64,000 bases of DNA from Nemertoderma westbladi (GCA_032718475.1 JAUCBJ010004179.1:42327-106326), one strand, 5' to 3'. Shown: positions 43,801-55,850, counted from the first letter of the stretch. The notes: generated by a model from the sequence alone, not told the origin. A program made the numbers and translations.

Positions 43801-46800
43801 GGGGTTTAATGGTCTATATTGTGAAAGTAGATGTCCTCCTGGGAGATGGGGTCCGGATTGCACTAACACCTGTCTGTGTAACAATGGGGCCCCTTGTGAC
43901 GCTCAGAATGGTCGTTGTCAGTGTACGGCTGGTTGGATGGGTTCTTCATGCACTCAGAGGTGTGAGAGTGGAAAACATGGTATAAATTGTCAACAGATTT
44001 GTCGGTGCTCTCATAATTCAATATGTAATAGATTCACAGGCGCATGCGTGTGCGAGCCTGGATGGCAAGGGTTATTCTGCGAAAATAAATGTAACAATGG
44101 GTTGTATGGGGATGAGTGTAAAATACAATGTTTGTGCGAAAATGGAGCGTACTGCAATCATGTTGATGGTTCTTGCAGCTGCACTGCGGGTTGGAAAGGT
44201 AAATTTTGCAATGAGACATGTGAAACCGGTAGATTTGGAATTAATTGCAGAATGACGTGTCAATGTCAAAATAATGGTCTTTGCGTAAACACGGATGGAT
44301 CTTGCTTATGTATGTCGGGTTTTATTGGTGAGATTTGTAGCATGATGTGCCCTGTAGGAACATTTGGCGAGGGTTGCAACAAAACATGTTTATGTCAACA
44401 TGAAAGTATGTGTAACAATGTGGATGGCAGTTGCGATTGCAAGGAGGGATGGAAAGGAATTCATTGCACTGAGCGATGTGAAAATCCAACTTGGGGAAAA
44501 AACTGTGAACAATCCTGTCATTGTTTAAATGGAGGATTGTGCCACCGATATAATGGGCGTTGCATCTGCACTGATGGGTTTTGGGGAGATGACTGTTCAC
44601 GTCCGTGCGATAATGGCGAATGGGGACCTAAATGCGGTAATATTTGTGAGTGTGAAAATGGTGCCGGTTGCAATCATATTGATGGATCCTGTTCTTGTAC
44701 AGATGGCTGGAAGGGCATTTATTGCGATGAAAAATGCTCCCCTATGACTTATGGCATCAACTGCATGAAAAAATGTGAATGCAGTCCCAATTCAATTTGC
44801 GATGGTGTTGATGGGTCGTGTATTTGTAATCCTGGTTACCGGGGTGAACTTTGCGATTTCCCTTGTAAAGTCGGTAGATATGGGGTTGGCTGCCTTGACA
44901 TATGTCAGTGTGATAATGGGGCTGTGTGCAACAACGTGGATGGAACCTGTAGTTGCGCTCCGGGTTGGTTGGGGATATTTTGTGACGAACGGTGCGATGG
45001 AAACCATTATGGCTACTACTGTCGCGCACAATGCGACTGTCGTAATGGTGGGTCGTGTAATCCAGCCAATGGCGAGTGTACTTGCGCACCTGGATTCGAA
45101 GGTAAGCACTGCCACGAAAAGTGTCGCAAAGGGCTATTCGGTGTTAATTGCGCCGAGAAGTGTGGCTGCCAAAATGGGGGATATTGTGACCATATTTCGG
45201 GTAACTGCACCTGTATGGCCGGCTCGTTTGGAATGTATTGCAGGGATCGATGTCATCAAGGATCATGGGGATTTGATTGCAAAGAAAAATGTGAATGCAA
45301 AAACGATGCAATTTGCAGCAGATTCGATGGCCGTTGTGTTTGCCAACCGGGATATACGGGTCAATTGTGTGAGAGGAAATGTCCCCCGGGTAGATTTGGT
45401 AGCGAATGTCTGCAGCATTGTAATTGTATGAACTTTGGTATGTGCGATCACATCGACGGATCGTGTACATGCCAAGCTGGATGGAAGGGATTTGATTGCA
45501 GTGAAGGTTGTGATGTTGGTACTTATGGTATTCGTTGTCAAGATAGTTGTAAGTGCCAGAACTCGGCAATTTGTTCGCGATTTGATGGTGCTTGCTTGTG
45601 TGAGAAAGGATACCGTGGGGATCTTTGTCAAGATTTTTGCCACGTTGGTACGTATGGAAATAAGTGCAGCAAAATTTGTCCGTGTCAAAACAGTGCGGAA
45701 TGTTCACCTATTGATGGATCTTGCACATGCACTGAGGGATGGACTGGACCTATCTGTGACTCGAGATGTCCAGCCTGGACATACGGCCCCGGCTGCATTA
45801 ACGATTGCACGTGCTCAGAAAATTCACTAAATTGTAATAGATTTACTGGCGAATGCATTTGTAAAATTGGCTACACAGGCGATGGTTGCCAAACGAAATG
45901 TAGTCGGGGATTTTATGGCCAAAATTGCGGGTCTGTTTGCGGATGCGAAAATGATTCAAAATGTGATCCATTTACTGGGGCCTGCGAGTGCTCGGCTGGA
46001 TGGATGGGGCAATCATGCAACATGAAATGTCCAGAGGATCGTTATGGCGAGTATTGTATGCAACTGTGTAAGTGCGAAAATGGCGCCATCTGTAATCGTT
46101 TTAATGGATCGTGTATTTGTAAACATGGTTGGAAGGGTATAACATGCAGTGACCAGTGCAACAACGGATTTTATGGAGATAAGTGCAAGCAGGTTTGCCC
46201 GTGTAACAATGGTGGATTATGTAATCCCATTGATGGATCATGCGTTTGTGGACCGGGTTATTATGGAGAAATTTGTGACGACATATGTCCCAAAGGGAAA
46301 TATGGTCTTCAATGTATCGCCGACTGTTCCTGTGATAACGGAATTTGTGACCATTTTGATGGCAAATGCCACTGCCACCCAGGCTGGTTTGGCAATAAAT
46401 GTAGCAAGCCATGCCAAAACGGATTTTATGGCAGAGATTGTAGAGAAAGGTGTATCTGCCGAAATGATGCTGGCTGCAATCATATTGATGGGTCGTGTTC
46501 TTGCGCGGCTGGCTACTATGGGAATGAGTGTGCTGCTAGATGTCAAATGGGATATTATGGGATAAATTGCAAAGAAACTTGCAAATGCAATATAAATTCT
46601 ACACAAGTGTGCAACAGATTTGATGGAAGTTGTTTGTGCTTATCTGGTTGGAGAGGCCCATTTTGTCATTCTAGGTGTTCTGCTGGAACGTGGGGTGACG
46701 ATTGTAACCGTCTATGTGATTGTGAACATGGTTCTTTCTGCAACCATGAAAATGGAGTTTGTATATGCGCTCCGGGGTGGAGAGGGTTAAGATGTGGCAT

Positions 46801-49232
46801 CGCTTGCGATCATGGGAGGTGGGGAAGTAATTGCGAAGGTGTGTGCCAGTGCAAAAATGGGGCATCATGCAGTGTATATGACGGAAGCTGTCACTGTCTC
46901 CCTGGGTTTACCGGCAAATTATGTGAGAATGTGTGCAAACCTGGTCTTTATGGCCAAGATTGTGAGGAACTATGTCAATGTCAAAATGGGGGCATTTGCG
47001 ACCACATATCGGGGCATTGCTCATGTGCTGAAGGTTGGATGGGTTTAGTTTGTTTTGATAGATGTCCGCCGAGCCATTGGGGAAAAGATTGCAATAACAC
47101 CTGCCAGTGTAAAAATGACGCGATTTGTAACAGATTTACAGGTCAATGTAGTTGCGCACTTGGCTTTTATGGTGTTACATGTGATTCGAGTTGTCCACAG
47201 GGAAGGTTTGGAGACAATTGCAATGAACATTGTCAGTGTCAAAATTACGATAATTGTGACACTGTAACTGGGGCTTGTTCTTGTAAAAATGGTTGGACTG
47301 GGGATCTTTGTATGGTAAAGTGTCCGCCGGGGATGTATGGATCACACTGTATGGAGATGTGCAGGTGTTTGAATGGGGGAATATGCAATCGATATGATGG
47401 AAACTGCTCGTGCCCTGCTGGATACACTGGTCAATCATGCAAGGATTCATGTCCTGTGGGAACGTTTGGTTTGGGATGTGCGCAACCGTGTCAATGCAGC
47501 CATGGGGCGCGTTGTAACCATGCTTCGGGATTTTGTGACTGTGGGGCTGGTTGGAAGGGCGAGAATTGTGATATAGGCTGTGACAATAAGACGTTTGGAC
47601 CCCATTGTCGCTATCAATGTAGTTGTTTAAATGGCGGCAGTTGTGATAAATATGACGGTCATTGTGACTGTCCATCTGGTTGGAAAGGGGATTTTTGCCA
47701 ATTAGAATGTGGAAATGGCGCTTTCGGAAAGCTCTGCAAAGAAACTTGCCAATGTCGGAATGGTGGTGTTTGTTCGAGTACTGACGGGTTTTGTTCATGT
47801 AGGGATGGATGGAAAGGAGATTATTGCGAAGAAAGATGCGCAATTGGAATGTTTGGCCATAATTGTGCGGCATCTTGCCGATGTGTTACAGCAAACACAA
47901 AATCATGTAGCACTATGGATGGGAGTTGTTTATGCCAAGCGGGATGGATGGGCGAAATCTGTAGTGTTCCTTGTAGGTCTGGTTTCTACGGCGAAAATTG
48001 CGCATCATTATGTGAGTGCAATAATGGAGGTATTTGTTCGCCATCAGATGGAAGTTGTGATTGTAGAGCAGGTTGGGGAGGGGTTCTTTGTGAAACGGAA
48101 TGCCACCACGGATATTGGGGTAGGAATTGTTTACAGGCTTGTCATTGCGAGAACAATGCGACATGTAACCGAGTAACAGGTGAGTGTGTTTGTCAACCGG
48201 GTTACACGGGCACTTCTTGCCACTTGCGGTGTGCACCAGGTACATGGGGGGTTGACTGCGAACACACGTGCGTGTGCCTGAATGGTGCTTCTTGCAATGC
48301 TGTAACCGGTTATTGCGAATGTATGGCTGGTTGGAAAGGCGATACTTGTGGACATCCATGTGGCGATGAAAAGTTCGGAATTTCGTGTAAACAAACTTGC
48401 AGTTGTCGGAACGGGGCTACTTGCGATCGTTTCCATGGATACTGTCTATGTACTCCGGGTTGGACTGGGGAGCGCTGCGATCAGCAATGTGTTGCGGGTA
48501 GGTTCGGGCCTGGTTGCGAGCGGCATTGCACCTGCATGAACGGCGCGGTATGCGACCCAGTGAATGGTCACTGTACGTGTTCGGCGGGGTGGTTGGGACT
48601 GGACTGCGAGATGCCATGTACTCGCGATCGGTACGGTTACCAGTGCAAAGAGGTCTGCCAGTGCAGCCACGAAGGGACGTGCAACCCGGTGGATGGGTCC
48701 TGTATTTGCGCGTCGGGCTGGACCGGGGAGACCTGTTCCCAGACCTGTACGGAGGACAAGTACGGCCCGGATTGTTCGCAATCGTGTTTCTGCTCTAACG
48801 GAGCGAAATGCGACCGATTCGACGGCAGTTGTCGGTGTACCAGCGGTTGGCAGGGCCGCAATTGCGAGATAGCCTGTCCCTACAACATGTGGGGACCCGA
48901 TTGTAATTTACAGTGTCAGTGCAAGTCGGGGGGAGTTTGCAACCGGTTCACCGGGTTGTGCAGCTGTCCGTCCGGCTACAAAGGAATTATCTGTCAAACT
49001 GTCTGCGATATCGGCACCTACGGCTCCTACTGCAATCGCACTTGTTCCTGCAACCACGGGGGTATCTGTTCGCGTATCGATGGATCATGCAGATGTATGC
49101 CCGGTTGGACGGGGGTGGATTGTAGCGAGAGTTGTCGCCCCGGTCTGTTTGGTATTGGATGTAGCGAGCGATGTGACTGCCGCAACGGTGCCCTATGTAG
49201 CCGGTTCGATGGGAGTTGTATTTGCCTTCCCG
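37810..49232 (+). CDS. multi-EGF gene, giant exon with ~88 EGF units
   Basis: An 11,423-bp uninterrupted exon, acceptor TTTTTCAG, donor CCCG|GTGAGT, encoding about 3,808 residues. The repeat is a ~43-residue, eight-cysteine EGF unit of the form CxxGxYGxxC, then xxxCxCxNxAxC, then xxxxGxCxCxxGWxGxxC. This is the laminin-like spacing of MEGF10, SCARF and Draper-type receptors. One unit has a shortened first loop (near 42420, CIDRWGDNC) and one carries an insertion (near 40480, GTASRTGSCRMC). No other domain, membrane helix or signal peptide lies in this exon. The protein is presumably extracellular, and its ligand is unknown. The first ~600 and last ~800 bp are visibly GC-richer in third positions than the middle. 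Both boundaries keep the EGF register with the neighbouring small exons. I give no gene symbol: many unrelated multi-EGF genes share this fold. Confidence 0.97.
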
Positions 49233-49333
49233 GTGAGTAAATACGTTATCACATTACTAAAAATTATATAATATTATGTATACTTTATATTGTCTATTGT
49301 CTATATTCATTCATAACTGTCTGTACTTCTTAG

Positions 49334-49490
49334 GATATGAAGGAGATAACTGCCAGCACGCATGTCAACAAGGTACTTATGGAAAAGACTGTGCAGCTAA
49401 GTGCCACTGTGTAAATGCTCAAGGTTGCGATCCAACATTTGGTAGTTGTATCTGTCTGCTTGGATTTACCGGTGAAAAATGCGATATAAG
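49334..49490 (+). CDS. multi-EGF gene exon
   Basis: 157 bp, acceptor TACTTCTTAG, donor AG|GTGAGT. It begins with GA completing Gly and encodes 'YEGDNCQHACQQGTYG', 'KDCAAKCHCVNAQGC' and 'DPTFGSCICLLGFTG'. It ends in AG, completed to Arg by the next exon. Confidence 0.9.
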
Positions 49491-50368
49491 GTGAGTTGGT
49501 GTGGTAGAATTTGGTGTAATATAAATTAAATAATTATAATTATTTGACATAAGATCTTACTACCCTTCTTGCAATACGTAGTTTTAGTTTAGTTTATCGC
49601 GCAACGCGCGATAAATATAATAAATATTTAGCTGGGGGACTGAAAGACTCCCTGACTTCGTCGAATCGCTCCCCTGGTATAGTTGGGTAATTTTTACATA
49701 TTTGACTTTTGTATACGCGTCGTTTATCTTATCGTAACGTCATGTTGGTACAAAAGTGATAGTCATGGATAACATTTTGAGAGTTAAATATTGCACAAGA
49801 TGAGAGCGTAGTGTGACTCGAATAATTAGGGGGGGGGGGGGGGGGGGTGGGGGGTGTACACCATTTTGATTTTGATCCAATTTTGAGAAAGTAGTTTTAT
49901 GATAGATTATAATGCACGATTAAATGGCGTTTCTAAATCTGAAAACCGTTATTTAATAGCTCTTTTAGTTTTCAAGTTATAACAATTTCCATTTCGGGAG
50001 ACCTAATGAAATTACTATAACTATGTACAATGAAAGGTCGATTATCTCCAAATCTTTTTTTTATGAAATTGTCAACTAGTCTGAAAATTTATGTGGGTAT
50101 CTACATAACAACTCTGTATAAAAGTATCAGACAACTTTTTGAAATTTTTAGTTAATAAAATTTAATACTACTTACAACAAACCTAAAAATTTGCATAATT
50201 TGCAGCGCCACCTAGTGGTTATTTTCACAAAATGTATGTGATTAGATACAAAAATGTAAAAGCCTTAGGGTTTTAAGCGCAACCAAGTTTTTTTATTGTT
50301 AACTTAACTAGTAACTTAAATGTTAGTTAGATTTACGCAATTTTAATTTTAATATTTATTTCTTTTAG
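49491..50368 (+). other. intron of the multi-EGF gene
   Basis: 878 bp. It contains a 23-bp hairpin (TTTATCGCGC / GCGCGATAAA, 49593-49615) and a 19-bp poly-G tract (49829-49847). Otherwise AT-rich with no gene. Confidence 0.8.
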
Positions 50369-50504
50369 ATGCCCCAATAATACCTTTGGCTATGATTGTT
50401 CAGAAGTTTGCCGATGCCCTGCTAATATAGCATGTAACCCAGCCACTGGTGAATGTTTGTGTCCTCAGGGATTCACTGGCATTATGTGCCAAACACCTGT
50501 AAAG
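50369..50504 (+). CDS. multi-EGF gene exon
   Basis: 136 bp, acceptor TTCTTTTAG, donor AAG|GTATGT. It encodes 'CPNNTFGYDCSEVCRC', 'PANIACNPATGECLC' and 'PQGFTGIMCQTPVK', and leaves in phase 0. Confidence 0.9.
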
Positions 50505-51235
50505 GTATGTTGGTTTGGTCGATTCAGTACAATATATTACAAATCAGTGTTTAAACGGGATCAGACTTTTCGGGATTTCCGGGATCGGGACCGGGATTAT
50601 CACTCTCGGGTTCCCGTTTTTTGGGATCGGGATTGCAATTTTGGATCAAATTAGAGTTATTATTATATTTGATGTGGCGGGGTATTTGTAAGTCTATTAC
50701 AATTATTTTGCAATTGATTACTAATGGTTTACTGATATAAACATTCGATATAATCAATAAATTTCTGTTCTGCTGGAACTATTTATCAGATATTCAACAA
50801 ATTTACTTAACAATTCATACTTCGGGATCCCGTTCCAAAAAAGCCGTTGTCGGTATTTTTACTGAAATACGTTGAAATTTGGTACTCTTCTTTGGTACCA
50901 TTGTCAATACAATTCTGAACAAATTTAGCTAAAAATTCTCAGGAGCCTTTTTGTAACAAAAAAGCCCCAAAAATAACTTTTTGGTTCTTATTTGAGTTCT
51001 AAAATACCCTTGTCAAGTTTTTGCGAAATTTATTCAGAAGAATTGGATGCGGGAGCTTTCTGAACCTTATAATCCAAATTTCAACTGATCTGAACTAATA
51101 TTGGTGACCCCCCCCCCCCCCCCCCCCCCCGCCAAAGATAAATACGCAACTGGTTTATTACAGTAGGCATCTTACTTTATTTTGAAACCATTCCTTCCCT
51201 GTTGTACTTAAAACAGTATCTATATGTTATTTTAG
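50505..51235 (+). other. intron of the multi-EGF gene
   Basis: 731 bp. A degenerate GGGATCGGG-type repeat occupies about 50556-50640 and a 23-bp poly-C tract lies at 51108-51130. No gene. Confidence 0.8.
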
Positions 51236-51341
51236 CCTAAAAGTTGTGAGTGTGAGAATGGTGGTGTCTGTGTAGATGGGTTGCACTGCAGTTGTCCACC
51301 GGGATTTCTGGGCCAAAGATGCACAATATCGTGCACCACAG
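51236..51341 (+). CDS. multi-EGF gene exon
   Basis: 106 bp, acceptor TTATTTTAG, donor CAG|GTTAGT. It encodes 'PKSCECENGGVCVDG', 'LHCSCPPGFLGQRC' and 'TISCTTG'. This is a shorter, classical six-cysteine-type EGF half, different from the eight-cysteine units of the giant exon. Confidence 0.88.
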
Positions 51342-51620
51342 GTTAGTTAAAACTGAGAGTAATGGAATATTTGGTCAGAAAATAATAATGTAGAGCACTT
51401 TGTGAGACACATAAGTCTTATACTTGTAGATAATTTAATTTCCTTTAAGATATTGAGCGAATGGTGTTAGCGCCTTGGTTAGCGCCCTATAACGTCGCCA
51501 CGCCCACTTACTTTCATATATCCCATACTCACTCTTGAATGAGAAGACTATGTGGTTCATAGTACTGTAATTCATCTGTTTCTCTATTTACAAGTCTCAA
51601 TAACTTTCTGCGCCACTCAG

Positions 51621-51848
51621 GTTTCTGGGGTCTGGACTGTGTCAACCCCTGTAGATGTTTGAATGACGCTGTTTGCAACAATGTCGATGGTACATGTCTA
51701 TGTTTACCCGGTTTCTATGGAAACGATTGCAGCAAATCCTGCACGGTTGGATTGTGGGGTAAGGACTGCAACCTACACTGCAGCCCCAGCTGCCGCCATG
51801 CCTGTCATCCGACGACCGGTGAATGCGTCTGCCCCCCAGGATTTACCG
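51621..51848 (+). CDS. multi-EGF gene exon
   Basis: 228 bp, acceptor CGCCACTCAG, donor ACCG|GTTAGT. It encodes 'GFWGLDCVNPCRCLND', 'AVCNNVDGTCLCLPG', 'FYGNDCSKSCTVGLWG' and 'CRHACHPTTGECVCPPG'. The junction to 55013 completes a Gly codon. Confidence 0.9.
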
Positions 51849-52151
51849 GTTAGTCTCCGTTTACTGTTATATAGCATACAGTATTGGGATGTCCTTACCA
51901 AAATACCAAAGCAAAGCAACGTTTGCACCAACAATTCGAAATATCTGTATATCCCAATTTAAATGATATTCTTAAGAATTTGCCGTTTTATAACAGATTC
52001 ATAACATAACAATGTCACACAGTAAAGTTAAATAAAGTGGTAATAAGCACAGGGATTACACACAGAGTCTATCGACTTATTTCCACTTATTTTGGTCCCC
52101 CGGAACTATACGCCCCAGGGGAAACTTATACTCATTAAGCTACTGTTTAAG
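51849..52151 (+). other. intron start with a minus-strand SINE tail
   Basis: The donor is GTTAGTCTCC. From about 52048 to 52151 the sequence, read on the minus strand, is the 3' half of the SINE family (GGAAATAAGTCGA, then GTAATCCC). The rest of the SINE body is represented by the 50-bp repeats that follow. Confidence 0.7.
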
Positions 52152-52957
52152 GATGCGAGGCAGAGATGCACCCTGACTGGTCCCTTTAAACTGCTCGTAC
52201 CGATACGAGGCAGAGATGCACCCTGACTGGTCCCTTTAAACAGTTCGTACCGATACGAGGCAGAGATGCACCCTGACTGGTCCCTTTAAACAGTTCGTAC
52301 CGATACGAGGCAGAGATGCACCCTGACTGGTCCCTTTAAACAGTTCGTACCGATACGAGGCAGAGATGCACCCTGACTGGTCCCTTTAAACAGTTCGTAC
52401 CGATACGAGGCAGAGATGCACCCTGACTGGTCCCTTTAAACAGTTCGTACCGATACGAGGCAGAGATGCACCCTGACTGGTCCCTTTAAACTGCTCGTAC
52501 CGATACGAGGCAGAGATGCACCCTGACTGGTCCCTTTAAACAGTTCGTACCGATACGAGGCAGAGATGCACCCTGACTGGTCCCTTTAAACAGTTCGTAC
52601 CGATACGAGGCAGAGATGCACCCTGACTGGTCCCTTTAAACTGCTCGTACCGATACGAGGCAGAGATGCACCCTGACTGGTCCCTTTAAACAGTTCGTAC
52701 CGATACGAGGCAGAGATGCACCCTGACTGGTCCCTTTAAACAGTTCGTACCGATACGAGGCAGAGATGCACCCTGACTGGTCCCTTTAAACAGTTCGTAC
52801 CGATACGAGGCAGAGATGCACCCTGACTGGTCCCTTTAAACTGCTCGTACCGATACGAGGCAGAGATGCACCCTGACTGGTCCCTTTAAACAGTTCGTAC
52901 CGATACGAGGCAGATATGCACCCTGACTGGTCCCTTTAAACAGTTCGTACCGATACG
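52152..52957 (-). repeat. 50-bp minisatellite expanded from inside a SINE
   Basis: About 16 near-identical 50-bp units, on the plus strand GATACGAGGCAGAGATGC, then ACCCTGACTGGTCCC, then TTTAAACAGTTCGTACC. Read on the minus strand this is the central segment of the SINE at 5160-5410 (TTTAAAGGGACCAG and GCATCTCTGCCT are recognisable). Units carrying CTGCTCGTAC instead of CAGTTCGTAC recur irregularly. The array is interrupted by a LINE and resumes at 54389. Confidence 0.95.
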
Positions 52958-52968
52958 AGGCAGAGATG
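52958..52968 (+). repeat. left target-site duplication of LINE copy C
   Basis: AGGCAGAGATG, repeated exactly at 54389-54399 on the other side of the LINE. The bases belong to the 50-bp repeat, so the LINE landed inside the array. Confidence 0.85.
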
Positions 52969-54388
52969 AAAACAAATAAGTTGGTGCCAGTTCCCAAGAA
53001 GGGCAACCTAACACTCTATGGTTCTTTTCGGGGAATCTCATTGATCTCGATTGCTGCAAAGCTATACAATAGGATTCTATTAAATCGCATCAGGGATCCC
53101 ATTGAGAGACTGCTCCGTGGAAATCAGAATGGGTTCCGTAAAGGTCGTGGGACCATGGAGCCCATTTTGGCACTTAGAAGGATAATTGAAGAGTTATCAA
53201 AAAAGAAAGACAGGCATCTGGCTGTTATCTTTGTTGACTTCTTCAAGGCCTTTGATTCAGTCTCTCGCTCACGTATGTTCAGCATACTTTCATTATATGG
53301 GATTCCTGATGAAATTATTGCAGCAATCAGATCAGTATACGATGGTTCGACAACATTTGTGTCTACTGTTGATGGTGACACAGAACCATTTGAAGTGTTA
53401 TGGGGCATCCTCCAGGGAGACACACTTGCACCATTCTTGTTCATAATTGTGGTTGACTATGTTCTACGCATGTCCTTAGATCATCATAATGATGATGGGG
53501 TGATGATAACTCCACCTACTGGCTCCAGAAGTCGAGGAAATCCTGCCAAGTACCTAACTGATCTAGACTTTGCTGATGACTTAGGAGTACTCTCAGAATC
53601 ACTAGAGGGAGCCCAATGGCTCCTCAGCTCATTAGAACATGGTGCTTCTAGTGTTGGTCTTTTTATTAACTCCAGAAAGACCAAAGTTTTGACAGTTAAC
53701 TTTGAAAGTTCTCAGCAAGTCTCTGATCGGATGAGCATAAGCTCAAAGGATGGTATGCTTGAGCTTGTGGACGACTTCTGTTACCTGGGATCATGGATCC
53801 GGAAGTCAGGTGAGGACCTTCGAATACGTAAGGGAAAGGCATGGGCAGCCTTGAATAGGCTTTCCAGGATTTGGAAGTCACCGAGAATTAATCGGAAACT
53901 TAAGGTCCGATTATTTAGAGCAGCAGTAGTTCCAGTACTCCTCTATGGGAGTCCACGCTGGGCTCTAACTGCTGAGGACACCAAATCTCTGGATGGCACA
54001 TTCACAAGAATGCTACGCCGGGTTCATTGTGTCAAGTACAATGCACACATCTCCAACCAGACACTATATAACATTGGAGGTGTCTCATTGGTTCCCCCAA
54101 GCTTGACACTAGAACAAAATCGCCTCCGCTTTGCAGGACATTGCTTTCGCCGTGAGGACCAGCCAGTGCATAATCTTGTACTTTGGCAGCCTCATGGAGT
54201 GAATAAGCATGGTGGACAGCCCATGACTTTCTTGAGACGCATCTTAAAGGACACTGGCCTTAAAGATGCGGATGATCTAGCAAATGTCATGGGTGATAGG
54301 GAGTTGTGGCGGTGCAATTTTGTTGACAAGCCGGCACAGCATTCTTAAAAATGCAGCTGCAATGCAGCATGCCGATCCTAGTAGTACT
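52969..54388 (+). mobile_element. LINE copy C with intact RT open frame (5'-truncated)
   Basis: The best-preserved member of the family. It is open from the ATG at 52966 (supplied by or shared with the target duplication) to the stop at 54346-54348, 460 residues. Reverse transcriptase landmarks: 'VPVPKKGN', 'FRGISLISIAAKLYNRIL', 'NQNGFRKGRGT', 'AVIFVDFFKAFDSV' with the first catalytic Asp, 'GILQGDTLAPFLF', and 'LDFADDLGVL' with the catalytic Asp pair near 53572-53580. The C-terminal region includes 'LRFAGHCFRREDQPVHN'. The endonuclease half is missing, so it cannot be autonomous. The 3' end is the GCAGCTGCAATGCAGC stem followed by TAGTAGTA. The family is RTE-like by layout; not certain. Confidence 0.92.
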
Positions 54389-54500
54389 AGGCAGAGATGC
54401 ACCCTGACTGGTCCCTTTAAACAGTTCGTACTGATACGAGGCAGATATGCACCCTGACTGGTCCCTTTAAACAGTTCGTACCGAAACGAAAAGTCCCCTT
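54389..54500 (-). repeat. resumption of the 50-bp SINE-derived repeat
   Basis: Begins with the right target-site duplication AGGCAGAGATG (54389-54399), followed by two more 50-bp units, then ACCGAAACGAAAAG, which matches the SINE sequence on the head side of the expanded segment (TTTCGTTTCGG on the minus strand). This fixes the SINE orientation as minus. Confidence 0.85.
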
Positions 54501-54504
54501 ACCG

Positions 54505-54863
54505 CCATGCGGGGATACAACATTAGAGATGTTCCATTAGTCCCCCCTAGCTTGACACTTGAACGGAACCGCCTCCACTTTGTAAGACATTTCTTTCGCC
54601 GTGAGCACCAGCCAGTGCATAATCTTGTGCTTTGGCAGCCTTAGGGAGTGAATAAGCATGGTGGACAGCCCATGACTTTCTTGAGACGCATCTTAAAGGA
54701 CACTGGCCTTGAAAATGCGGATGATCTAGCAAATGTCATGGGTGATAGGGAGTTGTGGCGGCGCAATTTTGTCAACAAGCCGGCACAGCATTCTTTATAT
54801 ATATGTAATATATATATAATGCAGCTGCAATGCAGCATGCCGATCGCAGTAGTAGTAGTAGTA
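54505..54863 (+). pseudogene. LINE copy D, truncated and diverged
   Basis: About 330 bp of the same LINE family's C-terminus, clearly more diverged than copies A-C. A TAG interrupts the frame near 54642, the second conserved motif reads 'LHFVRHFFRREH', and an expanded AT run (TATATATATG, about 54796-54820) splits the 3' stem. It ends in a (TAG)n tail at about 54848-54863. It follows the SINE remnant with no spacer. Confidence 0.88.
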
Positions 54864-55012
54864 TGCAGGGATAGAATCCAAAACTCCCGAATTCAATGCA
54901 ATGGATTTAACAATTACGACAAGGTGAGACTTCCAATTTTTATCTGATACATAAAACTGTATCGAATGTTGAATATAGACGATTACAAAGAGTAATTTAT
55001 TATTGATTGAAG

Positions 55013-55163
55013 GTATTGACTGCAGTGATTATTGTCTCTACGGTGTCAACTATGGGTACGATTGTGCCGGAGTATGCGCTTGTAACCATGGCAGCGAGTG
55101 CAACCCCGTTAGCGGTCAATGTGAATGTCAACCCGGATACACGGGACCTTACTGTAACGACCG
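55013..55163 (+). CDS. multi-EGF gene exon
   Basis: 151 bp, acceptor TTGATTGAAG (weak pyrimidine tract), donor CCG|GTAGGT. It encodes 'IDCSDYCLYGVNYG', 'YDCAGVCACNHGSEC' and 'NPVSGQCECQPGYTG', and phases agree on both sides. The acceptor lies 149 bp after LINE copy D. Confidence 0.87.
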
Positions 55164-55415
55164 GTAGGTTATTTTATACATCGTTAGTATTAATGTTTCT
55201 TTTTCAATATCTTTATTTTCTTTCTTTAACATTTAATACTTAACTTTAGAGCGATTTGGTGAAAATTATAATTTATAACTGCCATTCATTCTGAATTTCA
55301 TGTTTCGATTCAGTTTAAGATTTTTGGTAATGTGAAATATTGGGAATTTAAAATATAATTATTGTTGTCGCATCATTTTTAAAATTCATTTTTAAATTAT
55401 TATTTATTTTTATAG

Positions 55416-55850
55416 TTGCCCAGAAGGATTTTATGGGAAGAACTGCGCCAGACCATGTTCCTGCGAGCATTCCTTGGTAACATGCGACCACATTCACGGT
55501 GTCTGTGTGTGCGACCACGGTTGGTTGGGCTACGCGTGCGACACGGAATGCGCGGTTGGATACTACGGATCCGGATGTCGGAAACAATGCCACTGTCCGC
55601 CCGGAACCAGCTGTCATCCGGAGACCGGAGTCTGCGTGTGTCCGGAACCTCCGTGTGCCCAATGTCCGCTTGGATTCACCGGTGTGGCGTGTAGAGTGCG
55701 ACTGGGTTGCAACTGTAACGGACACGGTATTTGTAACGATAGAGGTGTCTGTGACTGCGATTCTGGCTGGACCGGTACCGACTGCACTACATCGGTCTGT
55801 CCGGCTTGTACCAACGGCGGCGAATGCGATTCGATATCGAAAAGCTGCGT
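55416..55850 (+). CDS. multi-EGF gene exon with mixed EGF types
   Basis: 435 bp, acceptor TTTTTATAG, donor TGCGT|GTAAGT. Two eight-cysteine units ('CPEGFYGKNCARPCSC' and 'CAVGYYGSGCRKQCHC') are followed by a proline-rich 'CPEPPCAQCPLGFTG'. Then comes a tenascin-like six-cysteine EGF ('CNCNGHGICNDRGVC'), then 'CPACTNGGECDSISKSC'. The change of type marks the approach to the end of the EGF region. Confidence 0.92.

Noticed and set aside
38457-48872. Many 60-230-codon frames on both strands inside the giant exon
   Set aside because: They are shadows of the Cys-rich EGF coding frame, lacking domains of their own.
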